A DNA stretch of 46,279 nt from Pirellulaceae bacterium (GTDB taxonomy: Bacteria > Planctomycetota > Planctomycetia > Pirellulales > Pirellulaceae), in the NCBI GenBank assembly GCA_018402565.1, contig JAGYIQ010000017.1, positions 1 through 46,279 of the forward strand, read 5' to 3'. Below are positions 1-8,035 of the stretch, piece after piece. The translations under genes were made by a program, and so were the position numbers. How positions within the stretch are numbered: the stretch's first letter is position 1; each line of letters begins with the position of its first letter. The notes beneath the pieces are model-generated. The model worked only from the letters and a program-made list of their open reading frames with translations. It was not told where the DNA came from and searched no databases.

Positions 1-60
1 TCGTAATCGTAATCGTAATCGAATACAGCACGGTTGAAGCGAGAAAATCAATTGGTTCGT
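1..60. repeat. Hexamer (TCGTAA)n dispersed repeat element
   Basis: The window opens with tandem TCGTAA units followed by a conserved tail containing CAGCACGGTTGAAGC. The same tail follows (TCGTGC)n units at about 26390-26430, so this is one dispersed element type with a variable hexamer. The left end is cut by the window border. Confidence 0.6.
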
Positions 61-326
61 CGGTAATTAGAAACTCAAAAATTAGGCCTCTTCAATCAAC
101 AATTGCCACCTGTTCGTCTGACCAATCGCACTAGGGCAGTGTCCCCGATTGCTTTAAACGCAGCGTTATGGAGTGACGGTTTAGTATGGGACCAGCGGGA
201 TGGGTGCACCGCAGAGGCAGAAAGTACGCAGAGGAAGGCTACCGCCAGGATTTCTCTGTGGTCTTCCTTTCTCTGCGTTTCTTCACCAGGATTCGGCGGC
301 GTGGCACGCGAAATCAACCCGGGCGA
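61..326. other. Gene-free stretch with an imperfect inverted repeat
   Basis: I see no convincing gene here; the short open frames on both strands have no recognisable domain or good ribosome binding site. The only structure is a CAGAG-rich stretch at about 210-280 whose arms 227-238 (CGCAGAGGAAGG) and 266-277 (CCTTTCTCTGCG) are complementary at 11 of 12 positions. It lies directly downstream of the minus-strand thioredoxin gene and could act as its transcript end, but no U-tract is visible. Confidence 0.4.
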
Positions 327-674
327 TTAGGGCTTTTCGCCTTCGACTGCTTGCAGCCATTTCTTCAGTTCGGCTCGCAGGTCGTTGGCCTGCGGCAGGC
401 CCGCGAAGTCGCCGACGACTTGGCCGTTTTCGATGAAGATCAGGGTCGGTAGGGCCGACACATTGTAAGCTTGGGCCAGGCCGGGCTCCTCGTCGCTGTT
501 GACCTTGACGAACTTGATCTGACCAGCGAACTCGGTGGACAGTTGGTCCAAGATCGGTCCGAGGGCTCGGCAGGGTGGGCACCAATTGGCGAAGAAGTCG
601 ACCACGACGGGCGTGGAGCTCTGGAGGACTTGCGCTTGGAAGTCCTGTTGGCCAACGTGAAGCACCTGAGACAT
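327..674 (-). CDS. trxA: Thioredoxin with a WCPPC active site
   Basis: A 115-residue single-domain thioredoxin, the usual length. The active site is W-C-P-P-C with cysteines at residues 32 and 35, and the cis-proline loop is S-A-L-P-T (Pro76). The family reduces protein disulfides in the cytoplasm using electrons from thioredoxin reductase. The CPPC sequence replaces the usual CGPC and should alter redox potential or partner choice; this is known for CPPC thioredoxins elsewhere but is inference here. I chose the ATG at 674 because homology begins there. The frame stays open upstream to an ATG at 803 that directly follows the stop of the small membrane peptide gene (TGAATG), so an alternative 158-residue form with a Pro/Ala-rich extension is possible by coupled translation. 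It is co-transcribed with that peptide from the promoter at 1033-1061. Confidence 0.93.
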   Translation of the reverse strand: MSQVLHVGQQDFQAQVLQSSTPVVVDFFANWCPPCRALGPILDQLSTEFAGQIKFVKVNSDEEPGLAQAYNVSALPTLIFIENGQVVGDFAGLPQANDLRAELKKWLQAVEGEKP

Positions 675-803
675 GGCGTTTTCTTTCTGGGCTAAGGGGG
701 GCTCGGCCGCGGTTGCCGCGGGGGTGTCCGCTGCGAGCAGCGGGGTGGTGGAAGCGTCTTGAGGTCGATCAGCCGAACTCGGCTGGGGGCAGGCGCCCGA
801 CAT

Positions 804-923
804 TCACGTCTGGATGCCCATGCGGGGGAGGATCCAGAGTTGCAGCGCCAGCCACAGTCCGAGGAATCCGAGTAGAAACAGCAGTTCGTACATCCGTCCA
901 GCTCCTTGTGTCAGTGCGTTCAT
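804..923 (-). CDS. Small single-pass membrane peptide upstream of thioredoxin
   Basis: A 39-residue protein that is mostly one hydrophobic helix (residues 13-31, LLFLLGFLGLWLALQLWIL) with a short basic end, so it should sit in a membrane. I recognise no family. Start alternatives are ATG 923 and ATG 929; a longer frame from 1061 begins at the promoter itself and cannot be translated in full from that transcript. Its TGA stop touches the in-frame ATG at 803 of the extended thioredoxin frame, so the two products look translationally linked. A membrane anchor or a partner for the thioredoxin is inference only. Confidence 0.6.
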   Translation of the reverse strand: MNALTQGAGRMYELLFLLGFLGLWLALQLWILPRMGIQT

Positions 924-1240
924 AATCATCCTTTCGATGTCGGGCCGCGTACTGCGGAAGTTGACCGCGAGTCGCAAGGCGGGACAACCCGTCCGCTCGA
1001 TTCGCGGTGCCCTGCCCTGCCCTACTCTGTCCATTGTAGCCCGCCATTCTGGATATGTCAATATATCGATATAAGTAGATGTTTTCTTGAGCTTGGGTTT
1101 CGGGGGGGCTCTCGGGGCATCGCGGGTCGTTATATTAAGTCAGGTTCACGGGTGGGTTGGGCCGGGGCGGTGCGTGTCGGGTTCGGGAGCGTTGCTGGGC
1201 GGGGCGGACAGGTTTTTTTGTACAGACAGGTGGTTGGAAG
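924..1240. other. Divergent intergenic region with AT-rich core
   Basis: This region separates the minus-strand peptide/thioredoxin unit from the plus-strand M1 peptidase operon. The AT-rich core at about 1050-1080 holds the minus-strand promoter and a nearly self-complementary ATATATCGATAT run that could be an operator. For the plus strand I see a TATATT at about 1131 but no convincing -35 partner. The minus-strand leader between promoter and peptide start is roughly 100 nt and holds no gene I can support. Confidence 0.45.
1033..1061 (-). promoter_or_regulatory. Sigma-70-type promoter of the peptide-thioredoxin unit
   Basis: On the minus strand a perfect TTGACA (1061-1056) is separated by exactly 17 bp from TACAAT (1038-1033). 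This is the strongest promoter match in the window. The expected start of transcription is near 1025, leaving about 100 nt of leader before the peptide start at 923. Confidence 0.75.
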
Positions 1241-3304
1241 ATGCGAGCGGGACGGATGGTAGGTAGCGTGGTGCGTGGCAGTTGGCTGGGCACGCTGTGT
1301 GGGCTGTGGCTGGTGTTGGCCGTCGCGGTGGGCTGGTCGCAGGAGGAGTCGACGGAATCCGCGGGTCCGTCCGCGTTGCCGTATCGTCCGATGGAAGCTC
1401 GGAACGACCGCAATATTTTCTCGCCCTTGAATTTGCCCACTCCCAATCGGATCCGTACGGCTGCTGGCTTGCCTGGGCCGGATTATTGGCAGCAGCAGGT
1501 CGACTATCGGATGGACGTGCAGTTGGATGCCGAGAACGACGCGGTGAGCGCGGTCGCCACGATCAAGTACACGAACAATAGCCCCGAGCCGCTGGAGTTT
1601 CTCTGGTTGTCCCTCGAGCAGAACCTGTTCAAGGACGACAGTTTGGGCGGGCTGACGACCCCGCCGGGTGCTCGGTTCAACAACCGTGGCCAGTACGTGG
1701 GTGGTTACGACATCAAGTGGGTGAAGCAGGGCGAGCAGGAATTGCCGTTCCGGATTTACGACACCTTGGGCCGATTGGACTTGCCGCAGCCGGTGGCGGC
1801 CAGTGGTGGGCAGGTGGAGTTCCAGATTGCCTGGTCGTTTAATGTGCCCGAGTACGGCGTGGACCGAATGGGGATCCGCAAGGTGAAAGCGGGCAAGATC
1901 TTTCAGATCGCTCAGTGGTTTCCGCACGTCTGCAAGTACGACGACGTGCACGGTTGGAACGCCCTGCCCTACTTGGGCCAAGGCGAGTTCTACACGGACT
2001 TCGGCACTTACGATGTGCGGATCACCGCCCCGCGGGGTCACGTGGTGTTGGGGACGGGCACATTGGTCAACCCGCGCGAGGTGTTGACGGACAAACAATT
2101 GGAGCAGTTGTCGCTGGCGTCGGGCAGTCGCCAGACAGTGATCATTCGCAGCGAGGACGAAGTCGGCACGGAGGCGGCGGCACCGGCGGGCGAGGGACCA
2201 TTGACCTGGCACTTCCGCGCCGAGCAAGTGCGGAGTTTTGCCTGGACCAGCAGCGATGCCACCATCTGGGATGCGGCGGCGATCATCTGGGAGGACGGCA
2301 AGTCGGTCTTGGTCCAGTCGGTCTATCCGGCGGAAGCGCGGGCAGCCTGGTTCGAGAGCACGCAGATGTTGCGGCATTCGATCTTGCACTACAGCGATCA
2401 GTGGTTTCGCTATCCGTACCCGACGGCGATCAATGTCAATGGCAACGTCGGCGGCATGGAGTACCCGATGATCCTGTTCTGCGGCGGTGATACCGATCGC
2501 GAGGGGCTGTTTGGTGTGACCAGCCACGAGATCGGGCATAACTGGTTCCCGATGGTCGTGAACTCGGACGAGCGTCGTCATGCGTGGATGGATGAAGGCT
2601 TCAACACCTTCATGAATTTTTACGATCGCTTGGAAGTGTTCGACGAAGTCGTGAACGGAGTCGGCCCGGCTGCTCCGATGCGTCCGGCTTCATTGCGTAG
2701 CTTTGGTCGCTTCAACGCCAATCCCGCGAATCAGCCGATCATGTTGCCGGCCGATCAGATCGAACCGAACATGTTGGGGCAATTGGCCTATTTCAAGCCG
2801 GGGGCTGGCCTGCAGTACCTGCGGGAGGAGATCTTGGGCCCCGAGCGATTCGATGCGGCGTTTCAGCAGTACATTCGAGCGTGGGCGTTCAAGGCGCCGC
2901 AGCCGGCCGACTTTTTCCGTTGCATGGAGAACGGCACCGGCATGAACTTGGACTGGTATTGGCGTGGATGGTATCTGGAGAACTTGCCTCTGGATCAAGC
3001 CGTGGCTTCGGTCAAGCAAGCTCGACGCCGCAACCCGGCTCAAATTGTGCTGCACAACTTGGAAGAGATGGTCATGCCGGTGAAGTTGAAGGTCGAGTTT
3101 GATGACCAGTCGGAGCGGATCATCGATCTGCCGGTGCAGGTTTGGCATTACACCAACGTGTGGACCTTGAACGTGGAGACCGATGGCCGAGCGATCACGC
3201 GGGTGGAGCTGGATCCGGAGCGACGCTTGCCGGACTTCCGCCGCACGAACAATACGTGGGTACGGCCGGAAGCTGAGGCCGCTCCCACGGAGACAGACGA
3301 ATGA
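1241..3304 (+). CDS. Secreted M1-family metallopeptidase
   Basis: A 687-residue exported zinc peptidase. The N-terminus is basic then hydrophobic (about residues 14-32), a signal peptide ending near W-S-Q-E. The gluzincin motif HEIGH lies at residues 429-433 and the third zinc ligand Glu452 in WMDEGFN, giving HEXXH-X18-E. The substrate-binding GxMEN motif appears as GGMEY shortly before. M1 enzymes remove N-terminal residues from peptides; the signal peptide places this one outside the cytoplasm. I chose ATG 1241; ATG 1256 is possible, and a frame from 1157 would bury the signal peptide. It is the first gene of a tightly coupled operon: its TGA overlaps the ATG of the sulfatase by 4 bp. Confidence 0.9.
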   Translation: MRAGRMVGSVVRGSWLGTLCGLWLVLAVAVGWSQEESTESAGPSALPYRPMEARNDRNIFSPLNLPTPNRIRTAAGLPGPDYWQQQVDYRMDVQLDAENDAVSAVATIKYTNNSPEPLEFLWLSLEQNLFKDDSLGGLTTPPGARFNNRGQYVGGYDIKWVKQGEQELPFRIYDTLGRLDLPQPVAASGGQVEFQIAWSFNVPEYGVDRMGIRKVKAGKIFQIAQWFPHVCKYDDVHGWNALPYLGQGEFYTDFGTYDVRITAPRGHVVLGTGTLVNPREVLTDKQLEQLSLASGSRQTVIIRSEDEVGTEAAAPAGEGPLTWHFRAEQVRSFAWTSSDATIWDAAAIIWEDGKSVLVQSVYPAEARAAWFESTQMLRHSILHYSDQWFRYPYPTAINVNGNVGGMEYPMILFCGGDTDREGLFGVTSHEIGHNWFPMVVNSDERRHAWMDEGFNTFMNFYDRLEVFDEVVNGVGPAAPMRPASLRSFGRFNANPANQPIMLPADQIEPNMLGQLAYFKPGAGLQYLREEILGPERFDAAFQQYIRAWAFKAPQPADFFRCMENGTGMNLDWYWRGWYLENLPLDQAVASVKQARRRNPAQIVLHNLEEMVMPVKLKVEFDDQSERIIDLPVQVWHYTNVWTLNVETDGRAITRVELDPERRLPDFRRTNNTWVRPEAEAAPTETDE

Positions 3305-4842
3305 ACGCCCGGCCAGTGATCTGGGGGATCGTGGGACTGGTTTGGCTCAGTGGAGTGTTAGGCCCAGCTACCGCGTTTGGGTGGGCTGACCAAGGCACTG
3401 CCGGGTCGGCTCCCGCTGGGCGAGCCGATTCTCGTCCTAACATCTTGTTGCTGCTGGCGGACGATCAACGCTGCGACACGATTGGGGCGTACGGCAACCC
3501 AGCGATTCAGACGCCGAATCTGGATCGCTTGGTCCGCTCGGGTGTCAATTTCCGCCAAGCCTATTGTTTCGGCTCGCCGCATGGAGCGGTGTGTGTCCCC
3601 AGTCGGGCGATGTTGCATTCGGGGCGGACATTGTTCCGCTTGCCGGATCTGAATTTGCAGGGCAGTCGGACCTTGGGCGAGTGCTTGGGCGGGGCGGGGT
3701 ACCAAACATTCGCCACGGGCAAGTGGCACAATGGACGCGAGTCTTTAGCGCGGAGTTTTCAGCGCGGAAGGAACGTGTTTCTGGGCGGCATGTCCGATCA
3801 TTCCCAGGTGCCGCTGGTGCAATTGCAGGAAGAGGGGAAGTTCTCTGCGGCGGAGATTGGGGCTCACTTCTCCAGTCGCTTGTTTGCCGATGCGGCAATC
3901 GAGTTCCTGGGTGAGCGAGATCCGGAGCGACCGTTTTTTTGTTATGTCGCGTTCACTGCGCCGCACGATCCACGCATGTCGCCGGGGAACTTCAATCGCA
4001 TGTACCGCCCGCAGGACATGCCGTTACCGCCGAACTTTTTGCCTCAGCATCCGTTTGACAGCGGTGACCTGACGGTCCGCGATGAAAACCTGCTGCCGTG
4101 GCCGCGGACACCGGAGTTGGTGCGCGAGCAGTTGAGCGAGTACTACGGGTTGGTGTCGCATTTGGACCAACAAGTTGGGCGGATTGTGGCCGCCGTGCAG
4201 GAACAGGGCTTGGACCAGAACACGATCATTGTGTACGCCGCCGATCATGGCTTGGCGCTGGGGAGTCACGGGCTGTTGGGCAAACAGAGTCTGTACGAGC
4301 ACAGCATGCGGGCGCCGCTGATTGTGGTGGGCCCTGGCATCGCGGCGGGCGATCGGCAGTCTTTGGTGTATTTGCATGATTTGTTTCCCACGATCTTGGA
4401 GTGGGCCGACGTGCCGCTACCTGCGGAGAACGAGGGACGCTCACTGCGGCCATGGTTATCTGCCGCAGGTGCCGAAGCTGTCGAAGCTGTCGATGGCGGC
4501 CGCGATGTGTTGTTCACGGCTTACAAGGATACGATTCGCGCGGTGCGGGACGAACGCTGGAAGTTGATCCGCTACCCACAGATCGATCGCACGCAGTTGT
4601 TTGACTTGGTCGCAGATCCGCACGAGACGCAGGACCTGAGTACGGCGGAGACGCCGGAGTCGCACGCGGCATTGGAGCGATTGAGCAAGTTATTGGTCGC
4701 TGCCCAGGCGGAACATGGGGACCGCTTGCCGTGGGTGGTGGCAGAGCCCAAGCCGGCGGAGATCGATCTGACGGGCCATCCGCGCAAGCCAGATCAGTGG
4801 CAGCCCAAGTGGATCGTGGAAAAATATTTCTCTCAGGAATGA
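3301..4842 (+). CDS. Secreted type I (formylglycine) sulfatase
   Basis: A 513-residue sulfatase of the alkaline-phosphatase superfamily. After a signal peptide (to about residue 26) come P-N-I-L-L-L-L-A-D-D (metal ligands Asp54/Asp55) and the signature C-V-P-S-R at 98-102 followed by MLHSGR; Cys98 is the residue converted to formylglycine. Later blocks such as YAADHGLALGSHGLLGKQ and the C-terminal WKLIRY/LFDL region match the family. It removes sulfate esters from a polymer or sugar; the substrate cannot be read from sequence. It overlaps the peptidase before it and the galactokinase after it by 4 bp each. The galactokinase makes a sulfated galactose-containing glycan an attractive guess, which is inference. 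Maturation needs a formylglycine-generating or anaerobic maturase enzyme, not present in this window. Confidence 0.92.
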   Translation: MNARPVIWGIVGLVWLSGVLGPATAFGWADQGTAGSAPAGRADSRPNILLLLADDQRCDTIGAYGNPAIQTPNLDRLVRSGVNFRQAYCFGSPHGAVCVPSRAMLHSGRTLFRLPDLNLQGSRTLGECLGGAGYQTFATGKWHNGRESLARSFQRGRNVFLGGMSDHSQVPLVQLQEEGKFSAAEIGAHFSSRLFADAAIEFLGERDPERPFFCYVAFTAPHDPRMSPGNFNRMYRPQDMPLPPNFLPQHPFDSGDLTVRDENLLPWPRTPELVREQLSEYYGLVSHLDQQVGRIVAAVQEQGLDQNTIIVYAADHGLALGSHGLLGKQSLYEHSMRAPLIVVGPGIAAGDRQSLVYLHDLFPTILEWADVPLPAENEGRSLRPWLSAAGAEAVEAVDGGRDVLFTAYKDTIRAVRDERWKLIRYPQIDRTQLFDLVADPHETQDLSTAETPESHAALERLSKLLVAAQAEHGDRLPWVVAEPKPAEIDLTGHPRKPDQWQPKWIVEKYFSQE

Positions 4843-6038
4843 ATGCCTTGTCGGACTTGAATGTCGCGTGTTCTCACGCGTTGTCGTACCGAGCGCTGGC
4901 CCCGGGGCGGGTCAATTTGATTGGCGAGCACACCGACTATAACGATGGCTTTACCTTGCCGTTGGCCATCGAGCGGTGCACAACCGTGTCGGCTCGGATC
5001 ACCGAGCAGCCTCGCGGATGGAGTTCTTTCACCAGTCCGCAGTTGGGGCAAACCGTGTGGTGGACGGCCGACGGAGCGGCCTGGGTGCCCGATCCCGCAG
5101 GGCCAGGGACCGCGGTGCCGTTGGCCGACGCGAGTTCTGCTCCGCATTGGTCGAAGTACGTGGCCGGAGTGTTGCAGCAATTTACACGCGCAGGTGAAAC
5201 GCTGCCGTCGTTGGAGATGCTGATCGAGTCGGAAGTGCCGGTGGGTGGGGGCGTTTCCAGCAGCGCGGCGTTGGAAGTGGCCGTGGCGATGTTGCTGCAA
5301 CGCGTGTTGGGCCGGACGTTGGACGGCCATGAGATTGCTCGGCGGTGCCAAGCGGCCGAACACGAGTATGCTGGGGTGCCATGCGGTTTGATGGATCAAT
5401 TGAGTAGTGTGTTCGGTCGCGCGGGGCACTTGATGTTGATGGACTGTCGCGATCAGCAGTTGGAGTTCATTCCCTCGTCGGCGGATGTGGCTTATGTGGT
5501 GATCAATAGTCGGGTCAAGCATAACTTGGCCGAGGGCGAGTATCGACAGCGGCGGCAGCAGTGCGAGGCGGCGTGTCGGTACTTGCAGGTCAAGTCCTTG
5601 CGTAATGTCACGGTTGCGACGCTGGAATCGCACGCAGCGACGATGGACTCGCTGCTCTACCGACGGGCGCGGCATGTGGTGACGGAGAATGAGCGGACGG
5701 TGGCGGCAGCAGCGGCACTCCGCGAGCAGCGCTGGGAGGGGTTGGGCCAGTTGATGTACGCCAGTCACGAGTCGATGCGGTGGGATTATGAGATCACGTG
5801 TCCTGAGATCGATGCCTTGGTGGCGATCGCGCGGGAGCTGGGTCCAGAGCGAGGTGTCTGGGGAGCACGCATGACGGGCGGTGGCTTCGGCGGCTGTGTG
5901 GTGGTGTTGGCGGCAGCGGCTGCTGCCGAGCAGATTTGTGCTGAGATCGTGGAGCGGTACGCGGCCGAGACCGGGCGTGCGGGCGATGGATTTGTGACGC
6001 AGCCGGCGGCCGGGGCGTTGGAACGCTTCAACGCTTAA
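4839..6038 (+). CDS. galK: Galactokinase (GHMP kinase)
   Basis: A 399-residue cytoplasmic kinase that phosphorylates galactose to galactose-1-phosphate, the first step of the Leloir pathway. Three GHMP blocks are visible: the substrate signature GRVNLIGEHTDYNDGF (about residues 23-38), the ATP loop PVGGGVSSSAALE (134-146), and MTGGGFGG (345-352). The catalytic Asp is Asp186 in GLMDQ. Length is normal. The ATG at 4839 overlaps the sulfatase stop (ATGA), with AGG just upstream, and fixes the start because the preceding reading frame is the sulfatase shadow. No galT, galE or galactosidase is nearby, so the rest of the pathway must be elsewhere. Confidence 0.92.
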   Translation: MNALSDLNVACSHALSYRALAPGRVNLIGEHTDYNDGFTLPLAIERCTTVSARITEQPRGWSSFTSPQLGQTVWWTADGAAWVPDPAGPGTAVPLADASSAPHWSKYVAGVLQQFTRAGETLPSLEMLIESEVPVGGGVSSSAALEVAVAMLLQRVLGRTLDGHEIARRCQAAEHEYAGVPCGLMDQLSSVFGRAGHLMLMDCRDQQLEFIPSSADVAYVVINSRVKHNLAEGEYRQRRQQCEAACRYLQVKSLRNVTVATLESHAATMDSLLYRRARHVVTENERTVAAAAALREQRWEGLGQLMYASHESMRWDYEITCPEIDALVAIARELGPERGVWGARMTGGGFGGCVVVLAAAAAAEQICAEIVERYAAETGRAGDGFVTQPAAGALERFNA

Positions 6039-6045
6039 GACTCGG

Positions 6046-6100
6046 CAGTCATTAACCTACGGACTTGGAAATCAGCCGCTGCGCGTTAGCACCCGGTTTT
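6046..6100 (-). repeat. Copy of the AATTCGGTAA-ended intergenic repeat
   Basis: Read on the minus strand this stretch contains ACCGGGTGCTAA, then CGGCTGATTTCCAA, then a degenerate end. The same order recurs at 27598-27645 (plus) and, in part, at 21896-21943 (minus). It lies just after galK. Confidence 0.55.
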
Positions 6101-6129
6101 CACTGGAATTGGACGCCGGCCCGTTCCGG

Positions 6130-6378
6130 CTAATGCGGCAACTTGTTTGCGGACGATGCCTTAGCATCATTCCGCTGTTGGCGGCAACTTTCGCAGGGGC
6201 GGCCGCCACGGATGGCGGCGTAGACCATGGCTGGGATGGTCAGCGGGGCGGGGATTCCACAGCCGACAGCCGTAATCAGCAATAATATCACCCCGAGTGC
6301 TTGGAACTTCTCGCGATTGTCGCGGCAGATCGGGCAGGCGATCGGTTTTCGGGAGCGTCTTAGTCGTTTGAGGATCAT
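6130..6378 (-). CDS. Small four-cysteine membrane protein
   Basis: An 82-residue protein not recognised by name. A basic N-terminus leads into CPIC (residues 15-18), then a hydrophobic stretch (about 26-55), then RPCESC, a second CxxC pair, and a polar tail. The two CxxC pairs flanking the membrane segment could form a zinc knuckle on one face of the membrane if the hydrophobic part is a hairpin. ATG 6378 is preferred because GAGGG lies upstream at acceptable spacing; a longer frame to 6453 has no good site. It is transcribed divergently from the TGA-containing thioredoxin-fold gene, about 100 bp away. Confidence 0.55.
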   Translation of the reverse strand: MILKRLRRSRKPIACPICRDNREKFQALGVILLLITAVGCGIPAPLTIPAMVYAAIRGGRPCESCRQQRNDAKASSANKLPH

Positions 6379-6477
6379 ACGCGGAACCCTCGTGGCGGTG
6401 GTCAAGGTGGTTGTCTTTCGAGTAGAATCGATGATTGGGGTTGGGGCAATCACCCCTCGATGAGGAGAGCGGCGGCA

Positions 6478-7635
6478 ATGATTCGAACCATCGGCACGAT
6501 TTGTGGGTTCCTGTTAGGACTGGGCGGGGCGTGGACCTCGGTCTCCGCGCAGGACTCGGGGCTGTCGCAATTGGGCCAGCAGTGTGCGGCCGTGGGGGGT
6601 GACGATCAGGCCGCGTGGCGGACGATCGATTGGCAGACGGATCTGATCGTCGCGCAGCAACGGGCGGTCGAGCAACAAAAGCCCTTGTTTATCTGGGCGA
6701 TGGATGGCCATCCGTTGGGCTGTACGTGAAACAACGGGGTGCTCGACCGTGCGTCGACATTTGCTGATCAAGAAGTCTTGGCGTTATTGAAAGATAAGTT
6801 TGTCGCTGTGGCCATCGATCAATGGTACACGCGGCGGCAGCAGGATAGCGAAGGCGAGTTCTGGCGGAAGATCGCTGGGCAAAGTCCGCGGAGCGATTTT
6901 CGTCAAACGCAGCAGGGTTTGTTTCTGGCGGGAGCCGACGGCAGCCTGTTGGGGTTTACGAATAATCGTGGGCCCGAACGTGTGCGAGGTTTATTGCAAC
7001 AAGCGGCGCGGGACTATACCCCGCTGGCGGATCTGAAACCTCTGGAGCGACAGACGACCGACGCCAAGTACAAGGCCGAGCTGCCACCCGGGGCGGTGGT
7101 GGTGCGAGTGCGGGCGCGGGTCGACGGTGGCTATGCCCCGACGGATGATCGCTGGGAGGCGATGTTCCAATCGGCGGTGTCACGCGACAACCTGTGGATC
7201 ACGGCGGAGGAGCAAGCGGCGCTGGCACAGGGGATCGTGCCCGAGGCCCTGGCCCTGCGGATCCTCCGTTTCCACTTGGTGGATAACACTCGTGGCGAAC
7301 CCCCGGTGTGGACCAAGGAAGAAGTGCGGCAGTGGTCGCTGAGTGTGGCGGACGGGCAATTGACCGGTACCGCGCATTTGGAGACCGCGGATGGCTCGCG
7401 TGGTTATCAGGCGACGTTGCGGGGCGAGTTGGCCTGGGGGGCGGACGGAGGGTTGAGCCAGTTCCACCTATGGGTGGATGGCCAGTTCTGGGGGAGCGGG
7501 CCGTTTACTCGCCAACCGCCGCCGGGCAAGTTCCCGCTGGTGATTGCCTTCAGCTTAGCCGACGGAACCGACGCGGCGGACGCGATCGCTCCGCACGGCT
7601 CGCGCGGGTGGTTGGACGGCTACTTGAAGCCCTGA
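6478..7635 (+). CDS. Probable selenoprotein: exported thioredoxin-fold protein with in-frame TGA
   Basis: An uninterrupted frame except for one TGA at 6727-6729 (codon 84 of 385). A signal peptide spans about residues 1-25. The next part, K-P-L-F-I-W-A-M-D-G-H-P-L-G-C-T-(TGA)-N-N-G, followed by STFADQEVLALLKDKFVAVAID, has the strand-loop-helix-strand pattern of thioredoxin-like domains with the redox site after the first strand; Cys82 and codon 84 would form a C-x-U pair. The remaining 300 codons keep the local codon style with no further stop. A SECIS-like hairpin follows the TGA (separate entry). GAGGAG upstream of ATG 6478 fixes the start; ATG 6460 would overlap it. Translation stopping at the TGA would leave a useless 83-residue product. 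Alternatives are a nonsense mutation, a sequencing error, or a GTG restart at 6739. The C-terminal 180 residues are unrecognised. Confidence 0.7.
6739..6760 (+). promoter_or_regulatory. Candidate bacterial SECIS stem-loop
   Basis: Pairs: G6739-U6760 (wobble), U6740-A6759, G6741-C6758, then C6742 bulged, then the UCGAC/GUCGA stem 6743-6747 with 6753-6757. The five-base apical loop CGUGC (6748-6752) begins 18 nt after the TGA and has G at its second position. Known bacterial SECIS elements show a short stem, a G among the first two loop bases and a spacing of roughly 16-37 nt, so the fit is good. The bulged base is C rather than the U seen in E. coli fdhF. Confidence 0.55.
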
Positions 7636-8035
7636 TCGGCTATTTTCGGTATCCGTTCACGGTTGGGGGCAGCGTCCAGCGGGTGTGCCTGCGCGAGTCG
7701 GAGCATGCACGGGGTCAATTCGTGGCACTCATCAGTTTTTTCACGCCAACGCTTGGACGGTTAGCCCGACTTGCTCAACAGCACCCTGTGGGGCGTGAAC
7801 GGTTAGTTTTTTTGTTGTGCTGGCGACGGGTCGGGGCCCCTGCCCTCTCGCGCGTTCCGGTCGCCTGGTTCGGGGTCGACTGGCTTGTGGTCGCCTGGTT
7901 CGAGGTCGACTGGCTCGTGGTCGACTGGTTCGGGGTCGACTGGTTCGTGGGGGCAGCTGGCTCTTTGGGTTGCTGGGTTCAGCGAGTGAATCGCGGGCAT
8001 GTGTCGGCTGGGCTAGTGTCCGGCTCAAGAACATA
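7636..8035. other. Non-coding region with repeat fragments
   Basis: No gene is supported between the thioredoxin-fold gene and the efflux operon. It contains a CCGTTCAC motif at 7653-7660, a partial copy (7767-7806, ending CGTGAACGGTTAG) of the right end of the MITE-like element described at 12677-12839, a GTTTTTTTG run just after it, and a 15-bp minisatellite. Open frames across the minisatellite translate as low-complexity pentapeptides on every strand and are not credible proteins. Confidence 0.5.
7859..7948. repeat. 15-bp minisatellite, six units
   Basis: Six consecutive 15-bp units of the form GGTCG(A/C)CTGG(T/C)T(C/T)G(G/T/A). The copies differ at four or five positions, so the array is diverged rather than freshly expanded. 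It is a multiple of three and therefore open in several frames, which creates misleading Arg/Val-rich frames. Confidence 0.85.

Noticed and set aside
1130..2581. Long minus-strand open frame (483 codons) opposite the M1 peptidase
   Set aside because: It is the antisense shadow of a clear M1 gene with HEXXH-X18-E. The product is low-complexity and His/Arg/Pro-rich with no domain.
6739..7635. Independent gene starting at GTG 6739 after the TGA
   Set aside because: It would lack the signal peptide and the first half of the thioredoxin-like domain. No SD sequence precedes it, and the frame is continuous with the upstream part.
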